From positions 1 through 64,000 of the forward strand of contig NZ_FNZV01000010.1 in NCBI RefSeq assembly GCF_900109555.1: DNA of 64,000 bases, given 5' to 3'. The notes below the pieces were generated by a model that worked only from the letters and a program-made list of their open reading frames with translations, had not been told where the DNA came from and searched no databases. Position 1 is the stretch's first letter; every line of letters begins with the position of its first letter. A program made the position numbers and the translations under genes. The stretch comes from Pacificibacter marinus (lineage in GTDB: Bacteria > Pseudomonadota > Alphaproteobacteria > Rhodobacterales > Rhodobacteraceae). Positions 1 to 9,209 of this stretch are shown one piece after another.

Positions 1-338
1 CCCAGCCCAAGCGCTTTATGTTGGCGAATATACGCAATCGCACCACTGTCCATGTTGGTTCCCTTAAGAATCTCAAGCATGTCAGTTTTGCCCTTTTTGC
101 GTAGCTCTTGCTCTAACACGGGGGAATGATCGAAATAATCCTCAAGCGCGCCTTTGCCACGCGAGGTTACAAAAATGAACTCTTTAATGCCCGCGGCTCG
201 GGCTTCATCAATTGCATACTGAATCAAAGGGCGATCTACGAGCGTCATGATTTCTTTTGGAATCGACTTGGTCGCTGGAAGAAAGCGCGTCCCCAGGCCT
301 GCTACTGGAAAAATCGCTTTTGTAACTTTACGCTTCAT
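1..338 (-). CDS. galU: UTP-glucose-1-phosphate uridylyltransferase, N-terminal part (cut by window edge)
   Basis: The first 112 codons are visible, and the gene runs off the left edge. The protein opens MKRKVTKAIFPVAGLGTRFL, which holds the glycine-rich nucleotide-binding loop of sugar nucleotidyltransferases; PATKSIPKE and RPLIQYAIDEA follow, as in GalU. GalU makes UDP-glucose from UTP and glucose-1-phosphate in the cytoplasm, feeding envelope polysaccharides. The ATG is preceded by AAAGGAG at a normal distance, so the start is firm. It lies on the same strand as kdsB and cysQ, about 180 bp downstream of kdsB, which fits an envelope-precursor neighbourhood. Only the C-terminal two thirds are unseen. 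Confidence 0.93.
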   Translation of the reverse strand, partial: MKRKVTKAIFPVAGLGTRFLPATKSIPKEIMTLVDRPLIQYAIDEARAAGIKEFIFVTSRGKGALEDYFDHSPVLEQELRKKGKTDMLEILKGTNMDSGAIAYIRQHKALGL

Positions 339-516
339 TTTAACTCCTTTGCTCTCTTAAGGAGAGCTAATACTTTGTCGCTGATCTAACCCTACGTCCG
401 CCTAAAACATTCGTCAGTAACACCACGACAGCTTGAATGAATTATGCCACAGTTTTGCAACGCAGCATAATGTGTACTCGAAAATACCTAAATGCGTATA
501 AATTTACGCCACTTGA
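339..516. other. Intergenic region between kdsB and galU with two short dyads
   Basis: This 178-bp gap has no convincing coding sequence. It holds an exact 7-bp inverted repeat (ATTATGC at 441-447, GCATAAT at 465-471, 17-bp spacer) and a second weaker dyad, GCGTATAAATTTACGC, at 494-509. It should carry the galU promoter, but no good -35/-10 pair stands out. Confidence 0.4.
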
Positions 517-1317
517 TTAATTAGCACCCATATCTTTCATCATGCCCTCTAAGCGCAGCACATCTTCGGGGTTGTTCAACTCCCAAAACTGCCTTCCGCG
601 CGCTTCGACTTCAACACAAAGAACCGGGCGTTCGCGCTCTAAAAAACGCAACTGCTCGAGCCCTTCCAAAGCCTCAAGCGGACCAGCCGACCACTTTGGA
701 TAGGCCGCCAAAGCCGAAGGGCGGTATGCGTAAACGCCCACATGGTGAAATACAGGTGTCTCATCCTCGTCAGAAAATACTTTTGAGGTAAAAGGAATAA
801 CTTCCTTTGAAAAATAGAGTGCCTTTTTATCCGCGCCAAAAACAACTGTGGTTCCGCCAACGCGACCTGCACGGCGGTCAGCCAAAAAACCATTCAAAGC
901 ACGGCCATCACAACGCAAAACAGGTGTTGCCACTTCGGCTGTTGGATGCGCGCGCAACCCAGCGATAAGGTCCTCAACGAACCAAGATGGTGTTAAGGGC
1001 GCATCCCCTTGGAGATTGACGACAATATCGTATTTCCCCCCAAGCGCTTCAAGCGCTTCGGCACAACGCTCTGTGCCGTTCGCGCAGGTATCAGATGTCA
1101 TCACAACCTCAGCGCCGAACGCTTCGGAAGCTTCGCGAATGCGGTCATCATCAGTTGCAATAACAACCTTATCCACGCCAGACACAGACATCCCAGCTTC
1201 CCAGCTGCGCAAAATTAACGATTTTTTGTCACCAGACGCCCCTGTCAATTCAACAAGTGGTTTTCCAGGGTAGCGTGTCGATGCAAAGCGTGCGGGAATA
1301 ACGAGTAAAACAGCCAC
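517..1317 (-). CDS. kdsB: 3-deoxy-manno-octulosonate cytidylyltransferase (CMP-Kdo synthetase)
   Basis: A 266-residue cytoplasmic enzyme that activates Kdo with CTP for lipopolysaccharide or capsule. Visible family features are the N-terminal IPARFASTRYPGKPL nucleotide-binding segment, the ATDDDRI block and NLQGDAPL, matching the family's NLQGD(E/T)P. The usual HxSGTDR stretch appears as CANGTERC, so this is a divergent branch and a related cytidylyltransferase role is possible. It starts with GTG, whose G is also the last base of the upstream cysQ stop (TAGTG), so the two genes are translationally coupled. No terminator hairpin was seen after it. Confidence 0.85.
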   Translation of the reverse strand: MAVLLVIPARFASTRYPGKPLVELTGASGDKKSLILRSWEAGMSVSGVDKVVIATDDDRIREASEAFGAEVVMTSDTCANGTERCAEALEALGGKYDIVVNLQGDAPLTPSWFVEDLIAGLRAHPTAEVATPVLRCDGRALNGFLADRRAGRVGGTTVVFGADKKALYFSKEVIPFTSKVFSDEDETPVFHHVGVYAYRPSALAAYPKWSAGPLEALEGLEQLRFLERERPVLCVEVEARGRQFWELNNPEDVLRLEGMMKDMGAN

Positions 1318-2114
1318 TATGCTGTCTTCAATTCTACGCCAGGCGCATAGGCGATGAAAAACGGATTGGCGTAAATATCTTTGCCGTATGTCAAAGGTTC
1401 GTGGTTATCGAAACGCACGACATGCCCGCCGGCACCTGACAAAACAGCGTGACCTGCCGCTGTGTCCCATTCCATTGTGCGGCCAACACGTGGGTACAAA
1501 TCAGCTTCACCTGTCGCCACCAAACAGAATTTCAAAGAAGATCCGGCAGATTTGCTATCTTTGACATTATATTTGTTGATGTAATCCTCGGTCGCCTGAT
1601 CGCGATGAGACTTAGACGCAACGATCAAGAGACCCGCGTTGTCTGGTTTGGAAACAGAAATTTTATTCAACGTCCCGATTGTGTCTTTTTCAAAAGGACC
1701 AACCTCTTCATAGGATTGCCCATCGGCACCTGTAATAAACAGACGATCTTTCGCGGGAGCATACACCACACCGCGCGTCGGGACACCGTTTTCAACATAA
1801 GCTATATTCACAGTGAAATCACCACGGCGATTGATGAATTCTTTAGTGCCATCAAGTGGATCGACGATTAGAAATGAGTCAGCCTTTAGGCTGTGTGATC
1901 CGGCCTGCTCTTCTGTAATCAGTGTTACATCCGGAAATGCGGCGCGCAGTCCTGCTGAAATCAGATCATCCGCAGCTTCATCCGCGATGGTAACCGGGCT
2001 ATCATCAGATTTGGACTTAACCTCAAAATCATCGGAGTTATAAATCTCCATGATCTTATCCCCCGCCTCGAGTGCAAGTGTACGCATAATATGTGTAAGT
2101 TTTTCGAAATCCAA
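1317..2114 (-). CDS. cysQ: 3'(2'),5'-bisphosphate nucleotidase CysQ
   Basis: An inositol-monophosphatase-fold enzyme that dephosphorylates 3'-phosphoadenosine 5'-phosphate, recycling the by-product of sulfate assimilation and sulfotransfer. Metal-binding motifs are clear: SDDSPVTIADEAAD near the N terminus, EEQ, VDPLDGTKEF in the middle, and WDTAAGHAVLSGAGG near the C terminus. I chose the TTG start at 2114 (giving MDFEKLTHIMRTLALEAG, 265 residues) because AGGAG sits seven bases upstream and family members begin there. An in-frame ATG at 2162 would add 16 residues without family resemblance. The stop overlaps the kdsB start by one base. Confidence 0.87.
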   Translation of the reverse strand: MDFEKLTHIMRTLALEAGDKIMEIYNSDDFEVKSKSDDSPVTIADEAADDLISAGLRAAFPDVTLITEEQAGSHSLKADSFLIVDPLDGTKEFINRRGDFTVNIAYVENGVPTRGVVYAPAKDRLFITGADGQSYEEVGPFEKDTIGTLNKISVSKPDNAGLLIVASKSHRDQATEDYINKYNVKDSKSAGSSLKFCLVATGEADLYPRVGRTMEWDTAAGHAVLSGAGGHVVRFDNHEPLTYGKDIYANPFFIAYAPGVELKTA

Positions 2115-2260
2115 AGCGTTGCTCCTAAAAAATTGCGGCGCGCACACCACATACGCATCCACATTGATAAGTTGTACTAGTCGCTTTATGCTATGAGACT
2201 AAAGGAACAGCAAGAATGCCGTGCTATTCCTAAGCGAAAGCTCTTACAGGATTCTCGTCC

Positions 2261-3082
2261 ATGTTCCACTATGCAAAAAAACAAAGCGGCCTGTCAGCTG
2301 CAGGTGCAATTCTAAGATTAATCTTTCACAACACTGTACGGCATGTCAGAAAATCGCACGGAAACCCTCTTTTAGGTCTTGTTATCAACTTATTGCAAAC
2401 AGTGATGCTTGTTCTAGTGTTTGTATTTATGTTCTCGATTTTAGGCTTGCGTGGCAACGCTATTCGCGGTGATTTCATCCTTTATATTATGTCTGGGGTT
2501 TTTCTATTTTTAACCCACAACAAAGCCCTAGGAGATGTTGCTAGCTCTGAAACAGCGACTTCTCCCATGATGCAGCACGCCCCAATGAACACTGCAATTG
2601 CGATTACATCCGCTGCCTTAAGCTCGCTCTACATACAGGTGCTGTCTGTTGTTGTTATTTTGACCGCCTATTCTTTGGGATGGGGCACAGTATCGTTCCA
2701 GTACCTTCCCGGTGTTTGTTTAATGATGTTGATGTCGTGGTTTTCGGGCGTCGCGATTGGCATGCTTTTACTGGCATTGCGCCCATGGTTTCCACAATTC
2801 ACGAAAATCATTCAAACGGTGTACGCGCGCGCCAACATGATCACCTCTGGTAAAATGTTTGTCGCCAACCAAACACCCGGATACATTTTGGCAATGTTTT
2901 CATGGAACCCACTATTTCACTGCATCGACCAAGCACGCGGTTTCACATTCACCAATTACACCCCACACTATAGCTCAGTGGCCTACCCAATCGTTTTCTC
3001 ACTTGTGCTCATAACGATTGGTTTGCTTGCTGAATTTTTCACCCGTAACCGCGTATCGGCAAGTTGGGGAGCTGGACGTTAA
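2261..3082 (+). CDS. ABC-2 type polysaccharide export permease (KpsM-like)
   Basis: An inner-membrane protein of 273 residues with about six hydrophobic segments and the ABC-2 permease layout seen in capsular or O-polysaccharide exporters. It has an N-terminal cytoplasmic stretch, then helices around residues 45-65, 75-90, 115-140, 150-175 and 245-265, with a re-entrant part near SWNPLFHCIDQARGF. It would pair with a KpsT-type ATPase, which is not in the window. It is divergent from cysQ, and kdsB and galU are nearby, so polysaccharide export is the likely role. The ATG is preceded by AGGA nine bases upstream. The exact substrate cannot be read from the sequence. Confidence 0.78.
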   Translation: MFHYAKKQSGLSAAGAILRLIFHNTVRHVRKSHGNPLLGLVINLLQTVMLVLVFVFMFSILGLRGNAIRGDFILYIMSGVFLFLTHNKALGDVASSETATSPMMQHAPMNTAIAITSAALSSLYIQVLSVVVILTAYSLGWGTVSFQYLPGVCLMMLMSWFSGVAIGMLLLALRPWFPQFTKIIQTVYARANMITSGKMFVANQTPGYILAMFSWNPLFHCIDQARGFTFTNYTPHYSSVAYPIVFSLVLITIGLLAEFFTRNRVSASWGAGR

Positions 3083-3312
3083 AGCACCCCCACCAAGACC
3101 GCTTTAATAAAGTAAATTAGCCCTACAAGAGGCACATCGCGGCGCGAGCAAACAAACACTCTGCCCTCATCGCCAGAGTATCAAATATCCAGACCGCAAA
3201 AAATATGACGCAAAAAACATCTCAAATACGATTGTTTTGCAACTTTTTTTGTCTGAATCGCACTTTGCAGGCCTTCAAGCCATAATTTTCACGCTCAAGA
3301 CCCCTAGGACAA
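3083..3312. other. Non-coding gap upstream of the dnaK promoter
   Basis: This is the first 230 bases of a 365-bp gap between the export permease and dnaK. I see no plausible gene, RNA or strong terminator in it. It has no CIRCE-type inverted repeat (TTAGCACTC with its partner), although hrcA is present elsewhere in the window. Confidence 0.5.
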
Positions 3313-3344
3313 CTTGCAGGGGCAAGATCGTCTCCCTATATACG
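3313..3344 (+). promoter_or_regulatory. RpoH (sigma-32) heat-shock promoter of dnaK-dnaJ
   Basis: CTTG at 3313-3316 is followed after 18 bases by CCTATATACG at 3335-3344. This matches the alphaproteobacterial RpoH consensus CTTG-N17/18-CYTATNTNNG at every fixed position. Transcription would begin about 95-100 bases before the dnaK ATG. Confidence 0.85.
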
Positions 3345-3447
3345 CCGAGAAGCATTGATCGGGCTTACCCGATTTAAACCATGGGATTGACGGTGGGTGC
3401 CTAAGTGGGCCCAACGTCACAACATCGCCTAGAAGAGGATTTTGAGC

Positions 3448-5370
3448 ATGGCCAAAGTCATTGGTATCGATCTCGGGACAACCAACTCCTGTGTCGCAAT
3501 CATGGATGGATCGCAACCGCGTGTCATCGAAAACGCTGAAGGTGCACGGACAACCCCGTCCATCGTCGGCTTCACTGAATCTGAACGTCTCGTCGGTCAA
3601 GCCGCGAAACGCCAAGCAGTGACAAACCCAGAAAACACTGTGTTCGCTGTTAAGCGCCTTATTGGGCGCCGCAACGACGACAAACATCTTGCGAAAGACA
3701 AAAAGAACCTCCCTTACGATGTTGTCGATGGCGGCAACGGTGATGCATGGGTTGAGGTTCGTGGCGAGAAATACTCTCCGTCTCAAATCTCTGCCTTTAT
3801 CTTGGGCAAGATGAAAGAAACCGCTGAATCATACCTCGGCGAAGAAGTCACTCAAGCGGTTATCACCGTTCCAGCGTACTTCAACGACGCACAGCGCCAA
3901 GCCACTAAAGACGCTGGCAAAATTGCTGGCCTCGAAGTTCTGCGTATTCTGAACGAGCCAACAGCGGCTGCGTTGGCATATGGTCTCGACAAAGATGAAA
4001 CCAAAACCATTGCGGTCTATGATCTCGGCGGCGGTACATTCGATGTGACCATCTTGGAACTCGGCGACGGCGTGTTCGAAGTACAATCCACCAACGGCGA
4101 CACGTTCCTTGGCGGCGAAGACTTTGACATGCGCATCGTGTCCTACCTTGCCGATGAATTCAAAAAAGAAAACGGTGTTGATCTCACCAAAGACAAGATG
4201 GCACTTCAGCGTCTCAAAGAGGCTGCCGAGAAAGCAAAAATCGAGCTTTCTTCCAGCCAACAAACTGAGATCAACCAACCGTTTATCTCTATGGACTCCA
4301 GCACAGGCCAGCCCCTTCACCTCGTGATGAAGCTGACACGTGCCAAACTTGAAAGCCTCGTAGCGGATTTGATCAAAAACTCGATCAAACCTTGCCAAGC
4401 GGCTCTTAAAGATGCGGGCCTGTCCACATCCGACATCAACGAAATCGTTCTCGTTGGCGGCATGACACGCATGCCAAAAGTCATCGAAGAGGTTACTAAA
4501 TTCTTCGGTAAAGAACCAAACAAAGGCGTGAACCCTGATGAAGTTGTTGCCATGGGCGCAGCTATTCAGGCTGGCGTTTTGCAAGGCGATGTCAAAGACG
4601 TTCTCTTGCTCGACGTTACACCATTGTCCATCGGCATCGAAACGCTCGGCGGCGTGTTCACACGCTTGATCGATCGCAACACCACGATCCCAACGAAAAA
4701 ATCGCAAGTCTTCTCTACTGCTGAAGACAATCAATCTGCTGTGACCTTGCGTGTGTTCCAGGGTGAGCGCGAAATGGCTGCTGACAACAAAATACTTGGC
4801 CAGTTCAACCTCGAAGGTATTCCACCAGCACCTCGCGGCATGCCACAAATCGAAGTCACCTTTGACATCAACGCCGACGGTATCGTCGAAGTTGGCGCCA
4901 AAGATAAAGGTACAGGCAAAGAGCAGCGGATCACGATCCAAGCCTCTGGTGGTCTGTCCGATGACGACATCGAAAAAATGGTGCAAGACGCTGAAGAAAA
5001 CGCTGAAGCAGATAAAGCACGTAAAGATCTGGTCGAAGCGAAAAATCAGGCAGAAAGCCTCATCCACTCGACTGAAAAGTCTTTGGAAGAGCATGGTAGC
5101 AAAGTTGATCCAACCACTGTGGAAGCCATCGAGTTGGCTATCGCAGCGCTCAATGATCAACTTGAAACCGAAAACCCTGAGAAAATCCGCTCTGGCATTC
5201 AAAACGTGACAGATGCAGCAATGAAACTTGGCGAAGCGATCTATAAATCTGCTCAAGCTGACGCTGAAGCAGCTGCCCCTGAGGGTATGGACGACGATGA
5301 TGGCGGCCCTTCTAGTGTTGACGAAGACATCGTTGACGCTGATTTCGAGGACCTCGACAAGCGTTCATAA
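3448..5370 (+). CDS. dnaK: Molecular chaperone DnaK (Hsp70)
   Basis: A 640-residue cytoplasmic ATP-driven chaperone. It begins [17 protein letters not shown], the Hsp70 phosphate-1 motif, and carries [15 protein letters not shown] (phosphate 2). The interdomain linker [19 protein letters not shown] lies near residue 380, followed by the beta-sandwich substrate-binding domain and a helical lid. The tail ends in a short acidic run ([16 protein letters not shown]), a form of the EEVD-like bacterial terminus. A TTG six bases upstream is in frame, but AGAGGA is spaced for the ATG at 3448. It is driven by the RpoH promoter at 3313 and followed by dnaJ after 72 bp. Confidence 0.98.
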   Translation: MAKVIGIDLGTTNSCVAIMDGSQPRVIENAEGARTTPSIVGFTESERLVGQAAKRQAVTNPENTVFAVKRLIGRRNDDKHLAKDKKNLPYDVVDGGNGDAWVEVRGEKYSPSQISAFILGKMKETAESYLGEEVTQAVITVPAYFNDAQRQATKDAGKIAGLEVLRILNEPTAAALAYGLDKDETKTIAVYDLGGGTFDVTILELGDGVFEVQSTNGDTFLGGEDFDMRIVSYLADEFKKENGVDLTKDKMALQRLKEAAEKAKIELSSSQQTEINQPFISMDSSTGQPLHLVMKLTRAKLESLVADLIKNSIKPCQAALKDAGLSTSDINEIVLVGGMTRMPKVIEEVTKFFGKEPNKGVNPDEVVAMGAAIQAGVLQGDVKDVLLLDVTPLSIGIETLGGVFTRLIDRNTTIPTKKSQVFSTAEDNQSAVTLRVFQGEREMAADNKILGQFNLEGIPPAPRGMPQIEVTFDINADGIVEVGAKDKGTGKEQRITIQASGGLSDDDIEKMVQDAEENAEADKARKDLVEAKNQAESLIHSTEKSLEEHGSKVDPTTVEAIELAIAALNDQLETENPEKIRSGIQNVTDAAMKLGEAIYKSAQADAEAAAPEGMDDDDGGPSSVDEDIVDADFEDLDKRS

Positions 5371-5442
5371 ACCGCATTGAAATTCGGCAGGCCGGCGCAA
5401 AAAATATTGTGTCGGCCGCCGCCTTTCTGGAGAACATGATCC

Positions 5443-6591
5443 ATGGCAAAACGTGATTTCTACGACGTTCTGGGTGTTGTAAAAGGCGCCGATGCGGGAG
5501 AACTGAAAAAAGCATATCGCAAAAAAGCGATGGAATTTCACCCTGACCGCAACGCTGACAACCCCGAAGCAGAAGCCAAATTCAAAGAAGCAAACGAAGC
5601 CTACGACACACTCAAAGACCCCGATAAAAAGGCCGCATATGACCGCTATGGTCACGCAGCCTTTGAACAGGGCGGTATGGGTGGTGGTGGACGTCCAGGT
5701 GGCGGACAAGGCGACTTTGGCTCAGCCTTTTCAGACGTTTTCGACGACCTCTTTGGCGACTTTATGGGCGGCCAACAACGTGGCGGCGCGCGTTCGCGCG
5801 CTCAACGTGGCTCTGACCTGCGCTACAACATGCGCGTCTCACTCGAAGACGCATACGCAGGTACTCAAAAAAGCATTAATGTTCCGACGTCCGTCGGCTG
5901 TGGCGGCTGTAACGGCACCGGAGCAGCAAACGGCGCAGAACCACAGACCTGCCCATCGTGTTCAGGCATGGGCAAAGTGCGCGCACAACAAGGCTTCTTT
6001 ACTGTTGAACGCGCTTGTCCCGCATGTGGCGGCATAGGCCAAATCATCAAAGATCCTTGTGGTCAATGTGGTGGTGCTGGGCGCGTTGAAAAAGAACGCT
6101 CACTGTCTGTGAACATCCCCGCGGGTGTTGAAACTGGTACACGCATACGTCTTGCTGGCGAAGGCGAAGCCGGCCTGCGCGGAGGCCCAACTGGCGACCT
6201 ATATATCTTCATCGAGGTTCAACAGCATGCCCTGTTTGAACGCGATGGCATCCATCTGCATTGCGCAGTGCCTGTCTCCATGGCCTCAGCTGCACTTGGG
6301 GGTGATATTGAGGTGCCCACTATCGATGGTGGCCGCTCGCGCGTTAAAATTCCAGCGGGCAGCCAATCAGGGCGCCAAATGCGCCTACGCAGCAAGGGCA
6401 TGCCTGCCCTGCGTGGTGCGGGCCAAGGCGACATGTTCATCGAACTTGCCGTTGAGACACCTGTGAACCTCACATCCAAGCAAAAGGACCTTCTCAAAGA
6501 GTTCGAAAAGCTAGGTGAAGACAAAAATAACCCCGAAAGCTCCTCCTTCTTTAAGAAGGTCAAAAGCTTCTGGGATGGCATGAAAAACTAA
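5443..6591 (+). CDS. dnaJ: Chaperone DnaJ (Hsp40)
   Basis: A 382-residue DnaK co-chaperone that delivers unfolded substrate and stimulates ATP hydrolysis. The J domain is at the N terminus with HPD at residues 33-35. A Gly/Phe-rich region follows ([17 protein letters not shown]). Four CxxCxGxG-type zinc repeats run roughly from residue 150 to 215 ([32 protein letters not shown]), then the C-terminal substrate-binding domain. The 72-bp gap after dnaK can form a GGCCG/CGGCC stem (5390-5417), which may reduce dnaJ output relative to dnaK; that is inference. GGAGA precedes the ATG. Confidence 0.98.
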   Translation: MAKRDFYDVLGVVKGADAGELKKAYRKKAMEFHPDRNADNPEAEAKFKEANEAYDTLKDPDKKAAYDRYGHAAFEQGGMGGGGRPGGGQGDFGSAFSDVFDDLFGDFMGGQQRGGARSRAQRGSDLRYNMRVSLEDAYAGTQKSINVPTSVGCGGCNGTGAANGAEPQTCPSCSGMGKVRAQQGFFTVERACPACGGIGQIIKDPCGQCGGAGRVEKERSLSVNIPAGVETGTRIRLAGEGEAGLRGGPTGDLYIFIEVQQHALFERDGIHLHCAVPVSMASAALGGDIEVPTIDGGRSRVKIPAGSQSGRQMRLRSKGMPALRGAGQGDMFIELAVETPVNLTSKQKDLLKEFEKLGEDKNNPESSSFFKKVKSFWDGMKN

Positions 6592-6597
6592 CTTTTT

Positions 6598-6633
6598 CCC
6601 TTAACCTTTCGTGTTTCCATGATGGGTTAAGGG
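6598..6633 (+). terminator. Hairpin after dnaJ (weak terminator candidate)
   Basis: CCCTTAACC (6598-6606) pairs with GGTTAAGGG (6625-6633), a perfect 9-bp stem with an 18-base loop just after the dnaJ stop. No uridine run follows, so intrinsic termination would be poor; it may instead stabilise the mRNA end. Confidence 0.35.
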
Positions 6634-6675
6634 GAATTAACCAAATTTTCAGCGAATCGGCGGATCAATTGTCTT

Positions 6676-7443
6676 ATGACAACAACTCCGCGCCCCACAG
6701 AATTTCGTGAAATGCCGCAATGGCTGTTCGACCTCGACGAGGCGCGCCCTGTGGTTTTGCCGTCAAAACCACCCAGTTATCTACGCAATCACAAGAAAAA
6801 TCTCCACGAACGATTTGTTGAAGGCGGCGCACAAGCGATGCCAGATTACGAACTTCTAGAACTGGTGTTATTTCGCGCTTTGCCTCGCACGGATGTCAAA
6901 CCCATTGCACAGGCGCTGATTGACACTTTTGGCGACTACAATCGCGTCCTATCCGCCCCGATCTCTCGGCTAACCGAGATTGAAGGCGTGGACGATACGG
7001 TTGCACAAGATATCAAAATCATCGAAGCTTCAGCGCATAGGTTGGCTCGGGCCAAGGTCATGCAGCGCCCTATTATCTCTAGTTGGGATGCTGTTTTGGA
7101 TTATTGCCACACAACGATGGCCCATCGGGAAACTGAACAATTCCGCGTCTTATATCTGGATCGGAAAAACATTTTGATTGCCGACGAAGAACAATCAAAA
7201 GGCACAGTAGACCACGTACCAGTTTATCCACGCGAAGTGGTAAAACGCGCCCTTGAACTCAACGCTTCTGCGCTGATTTTGGTTCACAATCACCCGTCAG
7301 GCGACCCCACCCCCTCAGATGCCGACATCGCAATGACAGGGCAGATTCGAGATGCTGCAGAAGCGCTTGATATTCACCTGCATGACCACTTAATCATTGG
7401 AAAGTCTGCCGAGCTCAGCTTTCGCTCGGCAGGCTACTTGTAA
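6676..7443 (+). CDS. radC: RadC family JAB-domain protein
   Basis: A 255-residue protein with an N-terminal helix-hairpin-helix-like part (LTEIEGVDDTVAQDI) and a C-terminal JAB1/MPN metalloprotease-fold domain. The JAMM metal motif HNHPSGDPTPSDAD is complete, with His204, His206 and Asp217. The family's VYPREVVKRALE segment precedes it. Despite its name, RadC has no firmly established DNA-repair role; it is a core gene of uncertain function. It lies alone between dnaJ and a convergent gene whose stop codon overlaps its last ten bases. Confidence 0.92.
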   Translation: MTTTPRPTEFREMPQWLFDLDEARPVVLPSKPPSYLRNHKKNLHERFVEGGAQAMPDYELLELVLFRALPRTDVKPIAQALIDTFGDYNRVLSAPISRLTEIEGVDDTVAQDIKIIEASAHRLARAKVMQRPIISSWDAVLDYCHTTMAHRETEQFRVLYLDRKNILIADEEQSKGTVDHVPVYPREVVKRALELNASALILVHNHPSGDPTPSDADIAMTGQIRDAAEALDIHLHDHLIIGKSAELSFRSAGYL

Positions 7444-9014
7444 ACATCATCGCGCACCCAGATTTCCACACGTCGGTTTAAGCCACGCCCCCACGCGACA
7501 TCGTCACAGGCCAATGGCATAGCTTCGCCAAAACCCCGTATCTCAGTCGTCAAAAGATCCGTTTGTGCGGCCTCCCCAAGTGCCGCTATTACAGCGTTTC
7601 GAACTGCCGTGGCACGCTTGGATGACAATCTCTTGTTTACAGATGCTGCGCCCTGCCCATCTGAAAATCCTGCAAAGACCAGTTTTTTGTTGTCATAGAC
7701 TCCAGCCTCAATCAATTGCGCTAGAAGTTGAATATTGGATAAGCTTTGCGCATCTAGTCGAGCGGTTCCATCTTCAAAACGAAAGCCTAAAGAAAGTCGT
7801 CGTGCGCCGTACAAATCATTTACGATGGCTTGCAAGTCTTCCAGTCCAATTTCATCCCCTGCATGCTGAATGGCATTTGCAAACCGACGTCCATGGTCTC
7901 GAAAGCCCAATTCTTCAATTCCCTGATCCACAAAGGGCGACCTTGCGATTACGATTTGCGCGGCTGGTGATAAAACATAGTCCAGAAAATCTCGTGCAAT
8001 CTTCGGCAGTCGGCGAGCTGGCGTGTACAAAAACATTGGCTGTGTTAGAGGATAATCTTCAGTCTTTACATCAGACGAGACAACATTGGTTCGGAACCCA
8101 CAAGCGCCCGTCAAGCCAAGCACTTTGACCTTTCCAACGGTAGAAAGCCGAGCAAAAGTCAAACCATAGGGATCGTTTTCAATAGCCTCAACGGATGTCT
8201 GTACTGAGGCAAGGATCGACAGTCCTGAGTTCAAAGCATCAGCATTGCTGTTCACCAACATCTTTAGCAAAGATGCGCTGTCACTGGTAGTATTTTCATC
8301 AAGAAAAAGCACAATCGGCGCGTCCTGACCGCCGATATCTTTCCAGTTTTTCACATCCCCTGACAAGATATTTTCAAGATCGGTAATCGATATTGTTGTC
8401 AAAGGATTGGACGGTGACACAATAGGAACGATCGCATCAAGTCCCAAAACACGTGCGCGAATTGGGTCACTCAAATCCCCCATACCCGCATCTTTTGCCA
8501 TCTTTCTTTCCTGCGTATTCACTTCGCGCAACGACACAGCGATATCTGTATTTTCCGTTAAAAGATCAGCAAACCCTTCTGCGCTAGATGTCTGGGAAAA
8601 CTCCATCAAAGCCGCGGGGGCCCCCGTAACCGTATCCATCAAAACAACACTATACACATCGTCAGAAACAGTGATTTCCGTGTTGTAACCATATCTGGCT
8701 GCAAAGGCCGAAGTCAAAGCTGGCAGTAAAGAGACCGACACAGCCCGATCCCCAGAAAACCTTACAATTGGGTAAAAACTATTCAGATCGGGGCAGCCTG
8801 GCCCATCACATCGCACACCCGTGCCATCTATGGTTAAAGTGCCATATTCAGTATCGACGCGGTAAAATTCACCGTCGAACCCAAGGAAATCACCCGAAAC
8901 CGACACAGAGCCATCACGTGACGTCAGAGAAACATCTTGAGCATAGGCCGCCATGCATGACAGCCCAGCGGCCAAAGTAAATGCAGCCGTTATTCCCGCA
9001 CGTAAAGCACCCAT
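7434..9014 (-). CDS. Periplasmic binding-protein / OmpA-domain fusion (PstS-like substrate-binding)
   Basis: A 526-residue exported protein. A signal peptide ends near residue 25 (AAYA). Residues about 80-350 resemble the PstS-like phosphate-binding fold, with SLLPALTSAFAARYGY near its start and ITDLENILSGDVKNWKDIGG in the middle. The C terminus is an OmpA-type peptidoglycan-binding domain (VFAGFSDGQG, NKRLSSKRA, RGFGEAMPLACDD, LNRRVEIWVRDD). This would tether a solute-sensing module to the cell wall. No pst transporter genes are nearby. I chose ATG 9014 because TAGGG lies nine bases before it; an in-frame TTG at 9032 lacks a ribosome site. The ligand is unknown. Confidence 0.82.
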   Translation of the reverse strand: MGALRAGITAAFTLAAGLSCMAAYAQDVSLTSRDGSVSVSGDFLGFDGEFYRVDTEYGTLTIDGTGVRCDGPGCPDLNSFYPIVRFSGDRAVSVSLLPALTSAFAARYGYNTEITVSDDVYSVVLMDTVTGAPAALMEFSQTSSAEGFADLLTENTDIAVSLREVNTQERKMAKDAGMGDLSDPIRARVLGLDAIVPIVSPSNPLTTISITDLENILSGDVKNWKDIGGQDAPIVLFLDENTTSDSASLLKMLVNSNADALNSGLSILASVQTSVEAIENDPYGLTFARLSTVGKVKVLGLTGACGFRTNVVSSDVKTEDYPLTQPMFLYTPARRLPKIARDFLDYVLSPAAQIVIARSPFVDQGIEELGFRDHGRRFANAIQHAGDEIGLEDLQAIVNDLYGARRLSLGFRFEDGTARLDAQSLSNIQLLAQLIEAGVYDNKKLVFAGFSDGQGAASVNKRLSSKRATAVRNAVIAALGEAAQTDLLTTEIRGFGEAMPLACDDVAWGRGLNRRVEIWVRDDVYK

Positions 9015-9153
9015 AGTCTTGGCCCTATTCAAAAAGTATCACGGTCAGGTAGATAGGATTTTTGGATCGCACACCATATCTTTCAAGTGTAGCGCGGCTT
9101 TAAACACCAGCCTCATGCTGGATAGGCACAAATAACTCAACATGGTTTCATAA

Positions 9154-9181
9154 AAAATGCCGCTGCAAGCAGCGGCATTTT
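9154..9181. terminator. Intrinsic terminator of secA (usable from both strands)
   Basis: AAAATGCCGCTGC and GCAGCGGCATTTT form a perfect 13-bp stem with a 2-base formal loop, flanked by an A run and a T run. On the minus strand it follows the secA stop by about 30 bases and ends in TTTTTT. Confidence 0.85.
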
Positions 9182-9209
9182 AAAAGCCAGTGTCTTAGAA
9201 TTTCGAACC

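Noticed and set aside
3829-5256. 475-residue open frame antisense to dnaK
   Set aside because: It lies wholly inside the dnaK coding strand's complement, has no ribosome site and resembles no family. Long antisense frames opposite dnaK are a known effect of its codon bias.
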